Positions 30,894 to 38,127 are shown, numbered from the stretch's first letter. The stretch: DNA of 64,000 bases from Phenylobacterium sp. (GCF_030680185.1 NZ_JAUXVZ010000029.1:62001-126000), one strand, 5' to 3'. Program-made: numbers and translations. Notes: generated from the sequence alone by a model not told the origin.

Positions 30894-31655
30894 TTACCCC
30901 AGCCCCGCCTCGGCCCGATACCGCGCGGCCCAATCGCGGTTGGTGTCGTCCGCCATCTTCCGCAGGCTTGGCGAAGCGCGATCGGCCGCCGCCGGGTCCA
31001 GCCCCAGCGGGGTCAGGACACGCCGCAGGGCGCCCCGGGGATCGCTGGAAACCTCGTCGTACGAGAGCCGAACCGGCGTGATCGCCTCGCGCCCAAACCA
31101 GGCGTCCCAGCCCCTGTCATAGTCGACCATGGCCTCGACCCAGGCTTGAAGCGCCTGGCCGTCATATTCAGGCTCGCGCCCCGGGCCGATCCGCTCCACA
31201 TCCGAGCCGTCGGGCGCCACGTGCCACAGGCCGGTCTGCTCGGCCTTCAGGCAGGACACGGCCTGCTCCACCTTGTCGGCCCGGGAGAGGTGGATGAACA
31301 GGGTGCGGCCGAAGACGCGCTCAAACCGGCCCCGGTCGGTCGTCTCATCCGGATGGAGCGACGCCAGGTGCGAAAAGAAGAAGTCGAAGCTGGGCCGCTG
31401 CAGGCGCAGGCCAAACACCCCATTGTCGCTGCGCCCTCGCGAGAGGGCCGCCTGGATACAGGCCGCGACGATCTCGCCTTCCGAGGCGTCGGTCGCCGGC
31501 TCGACCTCCAGCCGCCGCGCCCATGCGACCAGGGAAGGCTCGTGGAAATGCGAGGCGGGCCGCCCCGCCACCCCCGTCTCGGCCAGCAGTCGGCACAACA
31601 GGGTGCTCCCGCTGCGCGGCGCCGTGCAGATCATATACGAGGCGTAATCTGTCAC
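30894..31655 (-). CDS. Stf0-type sulfotransferase
   Basis: A PAPS-dependent sulfotransferase of about 253 residues. The phosphosulfate-binding loop is at the N-terminus, YMICTAPRSGSTLLCRLLAE, followed by GRPASHFHEPS, as in trehalose 2-sulfotransferase Stf0. Further blocks are GVFGLRLQRPSFDFF, IHLSRADKVEQAVSCLKAEQ (3'-phosphate-binding region) and ARYRAEAGLG at the end. The acceptor is unknown; carbohydrate or lipid is likely. I prefer GTG 31655 (VTDYASYM), which matches the family start; a GTG at 31694 is also possible. Confidence 0.87.
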   Translation of the reverse strand: MTDYASYMICTAPRSGSTLLCRLLAETGVAGRPASHFHEPSLVAWARRLEVEPATDASEGEIVAACIQAALSRGRSDNGVFGLRLQRPSFDFFFSHLASLHPDETTDRGRFERVFGRTLFIHLSRADKVEQAVSCLKAEQTGLWHVAPDGSDVERIGPGREPEYDGQALQAWVEAMVDYDRGWDAWFGREAITPVRLSYDEVSSDPRGALRRVLTPLGLDPAAADRASPSLRKMADDTNRDWAARYRAEAGLG

Positions 31656-31711
31656 GATCGATCTGCTAGGTGGCCGGGTACATTTCATGAACACTCTAGC
31701 GAGACAAGGCC

Positions 31712-32398
31712 ATGGCGCACAACTGGATGATCGCTGAGCGGGAGTATCTTCGCCAGGAGTCCCGCCGCGGACGACGCCACGCCTACGAACATCTGAACCC
31801 CACGACCACGGCCCTCGTCGTCATCGACATGGTCCCATTCTTCGCCGAGGCCAATATCCACTGCCGCGACGCCATCACGCCGATCAACCGTCTGGCCGCC
31901 GCCCTGCGCGAGGGGGACGGCGTAGTCGCCTGGGTCCTGCCCGCCGATGCGGGTGCCCCCTCCCCCCACGCCATCGAATTCTATGGGGCGCAGATCGCCC
32001 AGACCTATGGCGCCTCGGGCGGCCAGGGCGCCCCGCGTGATCGCCTCTGCCCCGAGCTCGCCGTGATGGAGGGCGATGTCTTCGCCGAGAAGTCCGCCGC
32101 CAGCGCCTTCTTCCCCGGCCGTTGCGACCTGCATGACCGCCTCGCCGCCCGTGGGATCGAGACGGTGATCATCGCTGGCACGGTGACCAATGTGTGCTGC
32201 GAAAGCTCGGCCCGCGACGCCTCGACCCTGGGCTACCGGGTGATCTTCGCCGCCGACGCCACCGCCACGGTCACCGACGCCGCCCACAACGCCGCCCTCT
32301 ACACCATCTACCGCTCGTTCGGCGACGTCCGGCCCACCGCAGAGATCCTCGACCTGATCGCGGGCAGCCCAGCCCGCGCGGCCCCCGCACATGGCTGA
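31712..32398 (+). CDS. Isochorismatase-like cysteine hydrolase
   Basis: A 228-residue enzyme with the catalytic triad of the family: Asp39 in ALVVIDMVPFF, Lys127 in FAEKSAASAFF and Cys162 in GTVTNVCCESSARDA, followed by YRVIFAADATAT. Such enzymes hydrolyse amides, vinyl ethers or ureido groups; the substrate cannot be inferred here. The first 25 residues are an extension rich in Arg. It overlaps the next gene by eight bases, so the two are probably expressed together. It diverges from the sulfotransferase gene. Confidence 0.9.
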   Translation: MAHNWMIAEREYLRQESRRGRRHAYEHLNPTTTALVVIDMVPFFAEANIHCRDAITPINRLAAALREGDGVVAWVLPADAGAPSPHAIEFYGAQIAQTYGASGGQGAPRDRLCPELAVMEGDVFAEKSAASAFFPGRCDLHDRLAARGIETVIIAGTVTNVCCESSARDASTLGYRVIFAADATATVTDAAHNAALYTIYRSFGDVRPTAEILDLIAGSPARAAPAHG

Positions 32399-32867
32399 CC
32401 TGCCGGGCCAACTCGCCGCCACAGCCACAAGCCTCCGCCGGTTCATGGAGCCCGTCTGGGACGACTGGCAGGCCGCCGATCCCTCGCACCGCGGCGCCAC
32501 GCCGTCAGCCGGGACCTGCGGCCGCACCAGCCTGTTCGTCCGCGATGTCCTTCGCCGGCAGGGTCACGACGCCCACTGGTCGAACGGAATCCCGCGCCGC
32601 TCTGAGACCTCGCCCATCGGCGACTTCGGCTTCCTCGTCCACGGCCGCTGGGAAGCCCACGCCTGGGTCACCTGCCAAGGCTGGATCATCGACATCACCG
32701 CCGACCAGTTCGGCGCCCCGCCGGTGATCGTGGCGCGGACGACAGACCCCCGCTACGCCGCCAACGACCTCGACACCGCCGATCCAGAGTCCATCGCTCG
32801 CCGCGAAGCGACGGCGGCACGCCTGATGGCGGCCTGGCTCGACAGCTCGATGGCCCAGCAACTGTGA
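32391..32867 (+). CDS. Papain/transglutaminase-like thiol hydrolase, unassigned
   Basis: A 158-residue protein with a Cys-His-Asp arrangement of papain-like folds: Cys43 in SAGTCGRTSLFVRDVL, His90 in RWEAHAWVTCQGW and Asp101 in IIDITADQFG. This order and spacing resemble small transglutaminase-like or cysteine-peptidase proteins, but I do not recognise a named family. There is no signal peptide. It starts within the end of the isochorismatase-like gene, so the two may act on one substrate or pathway. Confidence 0.72.
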   Translation: MADLPGQLAATATSLRRFMEPVWDDWQAADPSHRGATPSAGTCGRTSLFVRDVLRRQGHDAHWSNGIPRRSETSPIGDFGFLVHGRWEAHAWVTCQGWIIDITADQFGAPPVIVARTTDPRYAANDLDTADPESIARREATAARLMAAWLDSSMAQQL

Positions 32868-32983
32868 TCGAGGGGCGCCCGCTGTGTCCTGGGCCGGGCT
32901 CGATTGCGCCTTGCGTCCTCCATCATGCCACCGTCGCGCCGCCTTGGTACTCTGAGCCTCCGCTTGGGCAGCCGGGACGCGTG

Positions 32984-33508
32984 ATGACGATCCAACACCC
33001 CATAAGGCTGCCAACTTGCCTGACAGACGCCGTCATCCAGCTAGATCAGCATCGGCTGGCCGACGCGGCGGGCGATCTGGGCGGCGAAGACGACGAAATT
33101 CGCCGACGCTTCGACGGCGGGCGCCCTCATAGCCTTGACGAAGCTGAGGACGCCATACGCCGCTACATGCGGCGCTGGGCCGCCGGCGGACCGGAAATCA
33201 CCTATGCGCTCAGGTTGCCTGATAAAACGCTCATCGGCGGCGCCGAAATCCGCCGACCAGAGCCCGCATTGGCGAATGTCGGCTATTGGGTTTTCCCCGA
33301 CCACAGGAACAGGGGATATGCCAGCCGCGCCCTCATCCTTCTCTGCCAGGCAGCCCGAGACAACATTTCAGAACTCCGCCAGGTCTCTGCGCACGTGGAG
33401 GCTGACAACCTAGCCTCGTTGCGCACGGCGGAGCAGGCGGGCTTCAAACCGATCGGCAAGGTCATGGAAAACGGCGTCGAACGCTTGAGGTTGGTCCGAG
33501 ACCTCTAA
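32984..33508 (+). CDS. GNAT-family N-acetyltransferase
   Basis: From ATG 32984 the product has 174 residues. It has the acceptor part DDEIRRRFDGGRPHSL, the strand ALRLPDKTLIGGAEIR and GYWVFPDHRNRGYASRALIL, the acetyl-CoA-binding motif A (x-R-N-R-G-x-A). Then comes VEADNLASLRTAEQAGFKPI, motif B of RimJ-type enzymes. The substrate may be a protein N-terminus or a small amine. The frame is open back to 32864, but the extension is not family-like. This gene has lower GC than its neighbours. Confidence 0.88.
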   Translation: MTIQHPIRLPTCLTDAVIQLDQHRLADAAGDLGGEDDEIRRRFDGGRPHSLDEAEDAIRRYMRRWAAGGPEITYALRLPDKTLIGGAEIRRPEPALANVGYWVFPDHRNRGYASRALILLCQAARDNISELRQVSAHVEADNLASLRTAEQAGFKPIGKVMENGVERLRLVRDL

Positions 33509-33552
33509 CGGGCTCAGGCGTTCGCCAGCACATCCGGCTTGGCCGCCCCTTC

Positions 33553-33840
33553 TCAGCCGGACGGCCATTGCTGGGTGGCGTGAAGCACCCGCAGAATGAC
33601 CACGGCGCGCTCATCTTCGGCATAGACCACGATGTAGTTTGGCCGGACGACCATTTCGCGGGTGCCGGCGACCCGCCCCGGCCGATACAGCCTCGGACGG
33701 TCGGGCAGCTTCGATACTTTGTGCTCAAGCTCGTCCTTCAACCGCTGAGCGGCGTCGGGATTGGCGTCGGATATGTAATCGACGATAGCGAGCAAGTCGG
33801 CGCGCGCCGCTTCGCGCCACTCAACCGCCCGCGCGGTCAC
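33553..33840 (-). CDS. RelE/ParE-family toxin
   Basis: A 95-residue toxin, start GTG 33840. It has ARAVEWREAARADLLAIVDY, then PDRPRLYRPGRVAGTREMVV, NYIVVYAEDERAVVILRVLH and ATQQWP at the end, the ParE/RelE fold with the basic strand and the C-terminal HxxQ-W. The gene overlaps the antitoxin by 20 bp, the usual order (antitoxin first). A ParE-type toxin would act on gyrase and a RelE-type on ribosomal mRNA; the sequence does not decide. Confidence 0.9.
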   Translation of the reverse strand: MTARAVEWREAARADLLAIVDYISDANPDAAQRLKDELEHKVSKLPDRPRLYRPGRVAGTREMVVRPNYIVVYAEDERAVVILRVLHATQQWPSG

Positions 33841-34126
33841 GGCGCTTACGGTCGATCCGTGCTTGGGCTTCGTCCATAACTTCCTGGTGAGGCAGCGCAG
33901 GGCTTGGGTCAGCCAGAGCCTCCTGCACCTTGGTGCGGAACCAGGCGTCATAGACTTCGGGATCGGACGTGAGCCCGGCCGGCAATCCACCTTCCTTGGC
34001 GACGCGGGTCAGCAGGATGCGAACGGCATCGGAGACCGTGAGACCGACGCGCGCGAGCTTCTCCGACGCTTCCGCCTTGAGCTCGTCATCGACGCGCACA
34101 TGGAGCATTGAGGTTCGCGCGACCAT
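33821..34126 (-). CDS. RelB/DinJ-family antitoxin
   Basis: A 101-residue ribbon-helix-helix antitoxin: MLHVRVDDELKAEASEKLAR (after five residues), then VGLTVSDAVRILLTRVAKEG. The C-terminal half, with DPEVYDAWFRTKVQEALADP, wraps the toxin. A strong AGGAGG lies seven bases before the start. Two perfect inverted repeats just upstream (34141-34175) are the likely operators for autoregulation. The pair lies between the accessory block and the phage control region. Confidence 0.92.
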   Translation of the reverse strand: MVARTSMLHVRVDDELKAEASEKLARVGLTVSDAVRILLTRVAKEGGLPAGLTSDPEVYDAWFRTKVQEALADPSPALPHQEVMDEAQARIDRKRRDRAGG

Positions 34127-34140
34127 GGTTGGCCCTCCTG

Positions 34141-34175
34141 ACTATGGCTCCATAGTTGTATCTCAATCGAGATAC
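34141..34175. promoter_or_regulatory. Two inverted repeats, probable antitoxin operators
   Basis: ACTATGGC-TCCATAGT-type palindrome at 34141-34156 (arms ACTATGG and CCATAGT around CT) and GTATCTC-AATC-GAGATAC at 34158-34175. Both lie directly upstream of the RelB-like gene and within a locally AT-rich stretch where its promoter should be. RHH antitoxins bind such paired sites. The second one also abuts the end of the next gene. Confidence 0.6.
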
Positions 34176-34177
34176 GG

Positions 34178-34765
34178 TCAAGACCGGTCGCGCCCCTCCC
34201 CCGCCAGCACGTCCAGCGCCACGCCCAGAAGCGCCTCGATCCGGCCCACCTCCCGCTCGCTAGCCACGGCCTCGCGGGGCGTCAGTTCGCGGCCGCAGAC
34301 CAGGTCGCAGGCGCTCACTAGGTCGGCCTGGTCCCACAGCCTAGCCCGCATCGCCGCCAGCCGCGCCGTCGCCTGGGCCGAGCCTTCGGCGGCCATCAGC
34401 AGCACCTCTTCCCGGGCGCCCGGACCCGCCGGGCCGCCGCCGCCCGGCCGCACGTCCAGGGTCGAGCGGATCGCGCCTTCCCGTGCGGCCCGGCGATAGA
34501 GGGCGCCATAGCGCTCGCCGGCACGCTTCTGGGCGTCGGTGATCCGGCCCTTGCGCGCCAGCCAGTCGAGCCCCGCCTGCCGGCGATAGGGCCGGCCGGG
34601 CGAAGCCGGCCCCTCGAACGCCGCACCCCTTGCCCCGGCGAGGCCGACCGTCTCGGCCACCCCGACGGCCACCGCCTCGGCCTCGGCGCGGTCCTTCGCC
34701 CGGCTCTCCAGGGTCCGCAGCCGCGCCCGGGTCCGCGCCGCCGGATCGAAGATCTGCCCCCTCAA
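34178..34765 (-). CDS. Phage early protein 3, unknown
   Basis: A 195-residue basic, helical protein from TTG 34765, which overlaps the preceding stop as TTGA. Segments are ARTRARLRTLESRAKDRAEA, then QAGLDWLARKGRITDAQKRA and RYGALYRRAAREGAIRSTLD. The C-terminus is ACDLVCGRELTPREAVASER and EALLGVALDVLAGE. The Leu-Ala-Arg-Lys-Gly-Arg-Ile block and the LGxALDxLA end resemble alphaproteobacterial phage proteins of the DUF6456 kind, but this is a weak match. It is the last gene of the repressor-controlled operon and a candidate regulator of late genes. Confidence 0.62.
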   Translation of the reverse strand: MRGQIFDPAARTRARLRTLESRAKDRAEAEAVAVGVAETVGLAGARGAAFEGPASPGRPYRRQAGLDWLARKGRITDAQKRAGERYGALYRRAAREGAIRSTLDVRPGGGGPAGPGAREEVLLMAAEGSAQATARLAAMRARLWDQADLVSACDLVCGRELTPREAVASEREVGRIEALLGVALDVLAGEGRDRS

Positions 34766-34959
34766 GGCCGCCCCCGCGACACCACCGCATCGGCCAGCCG
34801 GTAAACCGCCTCGCTGGCGGCCCGCTCCCCCTCCAGGATCACCAGGCCAGCCGCCGTATGGGCCAGCAGCTCCTTCAGGAACTGCGCCCGGTCGCCCGGC
34901 GTCCGATGCCCCAAGGCTTGAGCCACCAGGCTGCCGGCGTCCCCCGGCGCGCCGCTCAT
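34762..34959 (-). CDS. Phage early protein 2, unknown
   Basis: A 65-residue helical protein, MSGAPGDAGSLVAQALGHRT at the start and EGERAASEAVYRLADAVVSR near the end. No motif is recognised. It overlaps both neighbours (ATGA at 34956 and TTGA at 34762), so the three genes form one translationally coupled operon. Confidence 0.58.
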   Translation of the reverse strand: MSGAPGDAGSLVAQALGHRTPGDRAQFLKELLAHTAAGLVILEGERAASEAVYRLADAVVSRGRP

Positions 34960-35282
34960 CGCCCCGCCTCCGGCCACACCAGCGGCAGGCCCACATGGAC
35001 GCCGTTGCGCCCGATCCGCGTCTCGGTCAGGGCCGGAAAGCCCCCCTGCTCCATCACCTTGGCCACATGGCGCTCATGATGGGCGAAGCGGGGCTGGGCC
35101 TCGCCTGCCCCGCGGGCCACCTGGCCGCGGAAGGCCCGCTCCAGCCGGGCCAGTTCCCGGTCCTCCAGCCGCAGCAGCGCGCGGGCCCTGCCCGGCGATG
35201 TCCCGCCGCGGCGGAGATTGGCGTAGTCCCCCAGGCTGATGGGGCTTCGGGTCGCGGCCCGGACCGGTTCTGTCTGTTGCAT
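34956..35282 (-). CDS. Phage early protein 1, unknown, divergent from repressor
   Basis: A 108-residue basic protein: MQQTEPVRAATRSPISLGDY, then ANLRRGGTSPGRARALLRLE and DRELARLERAFRGQVARGAG. It has a long helix in the middle and ends HVGLPLVWPEAGR. No domain is recognised. It starts eight bases from the first CTGTA-N7-TACAG palindrome, so it should be directly controlled by the S24 repressor coded on the other strand. The position corresponds to cro or early regulators in lambdoid phages. Confidence 0.62.
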   Translation of the reverse strand: MQQTEPVRAATRSPISLGDYANLRRGGTSPGRARALLRLEDRELARLERAFRGQVARGAGEAQPRFAHHERHVAKVMEQGGFPALTETRIGRNGVHVGLPLVWPEAGR

Positions 35283-35289
35283 GGGCAGA

Positions 35290-35306
35290 CTGTATTTTTC
35301 ATACAT
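35290..35306. promoter_or_regulatory. Repressor operator candidate O1
   Basis: CTGTATTTTTCATACAT fits CTGTA-N7-TACAG with one mismatch in the last base. It is eight bases from the start of the divergent early gene, so binding would block its transcription or translation start. Confidence 0.62.
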
Positions 35307-35324
35307 ACAATCGGCAAGCGGAAA

Positions 35325-35341
35325 CTGTAGGCTATGTACAG
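35325..35341. promoter_or_regulatory. Repressor operator candidate O2
   Basis: CTGTAGGCTATGTACAG is a perfect CTGTA-N7-TACAG site (with flanking A and T it is ACTGTA...TACAGT). Its centre is 35 bp from that of O1 and it lies 22 bp before the repressor start, a place suited to autoregulation. Confidence 0.68.
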
Positions 35342-35363
35342 TTATCCAGAGTTGCGTTAGACC

Positions 35364-36014
35364 ATGGCCATGAACGACCGCGCCGCCCGCCTTCGCCAGG
35401 CCCGCCTCGACGCCGGCCATGAAACCGCCGCCGCCGCAGCCGAGGCGTTCGGCTGGAACCGCAACACCTACGCCTCCAACGAGAACGGCAATGCGCCGTT
35501 TTCCTATCGCAAGGCCAAGGAGTATGCAGCCGCCTTCGGGGTCAGCGCCGAATGGCTCTATGACGCAGCCGGCCCGATCCGCGCCTCGGCGCTGGCCGGC
35601 TACGTCCCGATCCTCGGCCGGGTCGGCGCCAATCCCGACGGGGTGGTTCTGTTCGCAACCGGCCAGGATGCTGGCGATCTGGCCCCCATCCCCCCTGGCG
35701 GCACGGACAAGGCCGCGGCTCTGCGGGTGGTCGGCCATTCCATGCGCGGCCTCGCCGACGATGGCGCGCTCATCTATTTCGAGGACCAGCGCACCCCGCC
35801 GACGCCCGACATGCTGGGCCATGTGGTGGTGGTCGAGATCGACACCGATGAGGTGCTGGTCAAGCGCCTGCTGCGCGGCTCCCGCTCGGGCCTGTTCGAT
35901 CTGGAAAGCGTGGCGGGTCCCACCCGCCAGGACGCGCGCCTGCGCTGGGCGGCCCATATCACCGCCATCATCCCGCCTTTCCAGGCCCGGCGGATCATCC
36001 AGAGCGCCATCTAG
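35364..36014 (+). CDS. CI-like phage repressor, HTH plus S24 peptidase domain
   Basis: A 216-residue repressor. The N-terminal HTH reads RAARLRQARLDAGHETAAAA, then EAFGWNRNTYASNENGNAPF, with KEYAAAFGVSAEWLY. The C-terminal LexA/CI-type domain has the Ser of the Ser-Lys dyad in VVGHSMRGLADDG (near 126) and the Lys in VLVKRLLRG (near 166). RecA-stimulated self-cleavage would lift repression; the usual cleavage Ala-Gly may be ALAGYVPILG near residue 75. The start ATG 35364 has no clear ribosome site; ATG 35370 is an alternative. Three palindromes flank the gene. Confidence 0.92.
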   Translation: MAMNDRAARLRQARLDAGHETAAAAAEAFGWNRNTYASNENGNAPFSYRKAKEYAAAFGVSAEWLYDAAGPIRASALAGYVPILGRVGANPDGVVLFATGQDAGDLAPIPPGGTDKAAALRVVGHSMRGLADDGALIYFEDQRTPPTPDMLGHVVVVEIDTDEVLVKRLLRGSRSGLFDLESVAGPTRQDARLRWAAHITAIIPPFQARRIIQSAI

Positions 36015-36038
36015 GCTTGCGCTTCTGATTGCAGAATT

Positions 36039-36055
36039 CTGTATCTATTATACAG
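36039..36055. promoter_or_regulatory. Repressor operator candidate O3
   Basis: CTGTATCTATTATACAG is a perfect CTGTA-N7-TACAG site (arms extend to CTGTAT/ATACAG). It lies between the repressor gene and the gene at 36063, eight bases before the latter's start, in a short AT-rich stretch. The same distance of eight bases separates O1 from its gene. Confidence 0.7.
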
Positions 36056-36062
36056 TTTTTGC

Positions 36063-36482
36063 ATGCAGCCCATCGTCACCGACGCCGAGCTTTCCGCCGC
36101 CTACGCCGGTCTCGATCACGCCGACGAGCAGGCCTGGCGCCACGGTCAGGCGACCCGCGCCTGGGGCGCAGGCTGGTCAGCGCTCGCGCCCGAACCGCGC
36201 CGCCGGCGCAGCCCAGACCAGTTGCGCGACCTCGCCCAGAGCCGGCTGGCCGCCGCCCAGGCCTGGGCGCAATCTCCCGAGGGCCGTCTGAAATCGGCGC
36301 TCACCGATCTGCAGCACGCCGCCCGCGCCCTCGACCAGCAGGCCGAAGCCCTGCGCGAAGCCGCCTCCCGCGGGCTCGCCGATACGACCACTCCAAACGC
36401 CCGCCGGCGCCTGTGGGCCATGTCGCAGGAGGCCCGCGCCGCACTCGCCGCCCTGCGCGCCATCCGTAGCGTCCGGCCTTAA
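36063..36482 (+). CDS. Small helical protein under repressor operator, unknown
   Basis: A 139-residue, Ala/Arg/Gln-rich helical protein. It starts MQPIVTDAELSAAYAGLDHA and has a central ALTDLQHAARALDQQAEALR. It ends NARRRLWAMSQEARAALAAL and IRSVRP. No known domain is visible. The operator at 36039-36055 lies eight bases before its ATG, so it should be induced with the divergent early operon. It may be a phage regulatory or lysis-timing protein, or the right-hand edge of the phage element. Confidence 0.62.
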   Translation: MQPIVTDAELSAAYAGLDHADEQAWRHGQATRAWGAGWSALAPEPRRRRSPDQLRDLAQSRLAAAQAWAQSPEGRLKSALTDLQHAARALDQQAEALREAASRGLADTTTPNARRRLWAMSQEARAALAALRAIRSVRP

Positions 36483-36539
36483 GCCGGGTCTATGCTGCCG
36501 GCACGCGCCCGTCAGAGGCGCAATTGCCGGGAGCACGCC

Positions 36540-37373
36540 ATGGACCTGCCGACCGCAAGCTTCGACGTGGACGCCCACGCCGCGCGCATGGCCAGCGACG
36601 GCTATACCCAACTGGACAACCTGCTGGACGACGCCGCCCTTGCCCGGGTTCGCGAGGCGCTGGCGCCGCACCTGGGGGGCCACCGGGGCCGGAACGCCTT
36701 CGAGGGCTTCGCCACCGAGCGGGTTTACACCCTCGTCGCCCGCGGAAAGGTGTTCGAGGAGCTGACGGAGGATGCCCGCATCCTCGCCCTCCTCGACCGC
36801 TTCCTGCTGCCGGGCTACCTGCTGACCGCCAGCCAGGCCATCGCCATCCAGCCCGGCGAGGCGGCGCAGGGCCTGCACTATGACGACAGCTTCTACCGCC
36901 TGCCCCGCCCCCGCCCGGCCGTCAGCCTCAGCGTCATCGTCGCCATCGATCCCTTCACCGACCAGAACGGCGCCACCGACATCCTGCCGGGCAGCCACCT
37001 GTGGAGCGACGCCGAGGTGGCGGCCTTCGCGCGCGATCCGAACGCCGCCAGCCGGCTGGAGCCCGTCGTCATGCCGGCCGGCTCGGCCATCGTCTTCCAG
37101 GGGCACATGCTGCACCGGGGCGGCGCCAACCGCTCATCGGCGCCGCGCCTGGCGCTGACCAATCAGTATTGCCAGCCCTGGGCCCGCACGCAGGAGAACT
37201 TCTATCTCGGCGTCCCCAGGGAGCAGGTGCGCGCCATGACCCCGCGCCTGCAGAGCCTGCTGGGGTACGACATCTGGCCCTCGTTCATGGGCCACGTCAC
37301 CGCCTCGCATCCGGCCAAGGCTCTGGAGGATGGCTGGATCCCGCCGGTCGCGCGCGCCAGCCAGCCCCGGTGA
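36540..37373 (+). CDS. Phytanoyl-CoA dioxygenase family (PhyH) oxygenase
   Basis: An Fe(II)/2-oxoglutarate dioxygenase of 277 residues from ATG 36540 (GGGAG eight bases before). The metal site is His113-x-Asp115 in GLHYDDSFYRL and the distal His192 in GHMLHRGGANRS, with an Arg for 2-oxoglutarate close behind. ATDILPGSHLW is a family block. The C-terminus keeps VPREQVRAMTPRLQSLLGYD, then HPAKALED. The substrate is unknown; members hydroxylate lipids, osmolytes or secondary metabolites. It is the first chromosomal gene right of the phage control region. Confidence 0.9.
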   Translation: MDLPTASFDVDAHAARMASDGYTQLDNLLDDAALARVREALAPHLGGHRGRNAFEGFATERVYTLVARGKVFEELTEDARILALLDRFLLPGYLLTASQAIAIQPGEAAQGLHYDDSFYRLPRPRPAVSLSVIVAIDPFTDQNGATDILPGSHLWSDAEVAAFARDPNAASRLEPVVMPAGSAIVFQGHMLHRGGANRSSAPRLALTNQYCQPWARTQENFYLGVPREQVRAMTPRLQSLLGYDIWPSFMGHVTASHPAKALEDGWIPPVARASQPR

Positions 37374-37451
37374 GCCGCGGCAGGCGTCGATTGCTGTCAC
37401 TGCCCTGTCAGCAGACCTGGATTAGGTGATCACAAAGCCCTGGAGCCCGTC

Positions 37452-38087
37452 ATGTCCGAACTCACCTTCTACACCAACCCCATGTCGCGCGGCCGCATCA
37501 TCCGCTGGATGCTGGAAGAGGTTGGTCAGCCCTACGAGACCCGGATTCTGACCTGGGAGAAGGGGGACGCGAAGTCGCCCGACTATCTCGCCATCAATCC
37601 CATGGGCAAGGTCCCGGCCATCGTCCACGACGGCGTGGTCGTCACCGAATGCGCCGCCATCTGCGCCTATCTGGCCGACGCCTTCCCCGAAGCCGGCCTC
37701 GCGCCGCCGCCGCACAGCCCGCTGCGCGGTCCCTATTATCGCTGGCTTTTCTTCGGGGCCGGCCCCATCGAGCAGGCCGTCGGCGCCAAGGCGGTGAACT
37801 TCGAGCCCTCGGCCGAGCAACGCAGCATGCTGGGCTTTGGCAGCATGAACGATGTCCTCAACGCCATCGAGGGCGCGATCAAGGATCGCCCCTATCTCGT
37901 GGGCGACAGCTTCACCGCCGCCGACCTCTACCTCGCCTCCCACCTGTCCTGGGGGATGAACTTCGACACCATCGAAAAGCGCCCGGCCTTCGAGACCTAT
38001 GTGGCGCGCCACCTCCAGCGCCCCGCCGCCCAGCGCGCGGACGAGATCGACAACGCGCTGATCGCCGAAGCCCAGTCGCCCTCCTGA
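37452..38087 (+). CDS. Glutathione S-transferase family protein
   Basis: A 211-residue GST. The thioredoxin-like N-terminal domain has LTFYTNPMSRGRIIRWMLEE, then INPMGKVPAIVHDG (cis-Pro loop) and TECAAICAYLAD (gamma-glutamyl site). The helical C-terminal domain includes YLVGDSFTAADLYLASHLSW, with the N-capping box motif. There is no canonical catalytic Tyr at the start, as in many bacterial beta-like classes where Ser or Cys does the work (Ser12 is available). The natural substrate is unknown. Confidence 0.92.
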   Translation: MSELTFYTNPMSRGRIIRWMLEEVGQPYETRILTWEKGDAKSPDYLAINPMGKVPAIVHDGVVVTECAAICAYLADAFPEAGLAPPPHSPLRGPYYRWLFFGAGPIEQAVGAKAVNFEPSAEQRSMLGFGSMNDVLNAIEGAIKDRPYLVGDSFTAADLYLASHLSWGMNFDTIEKRPAFETYVARHLQRPAAQRADEIDNALIAEAQSPS

Positions 38088-38127
38088 TCCCGGACGGCGA
38101 CGCCGCCAGCCCCCGCCGGTAGCCCCC

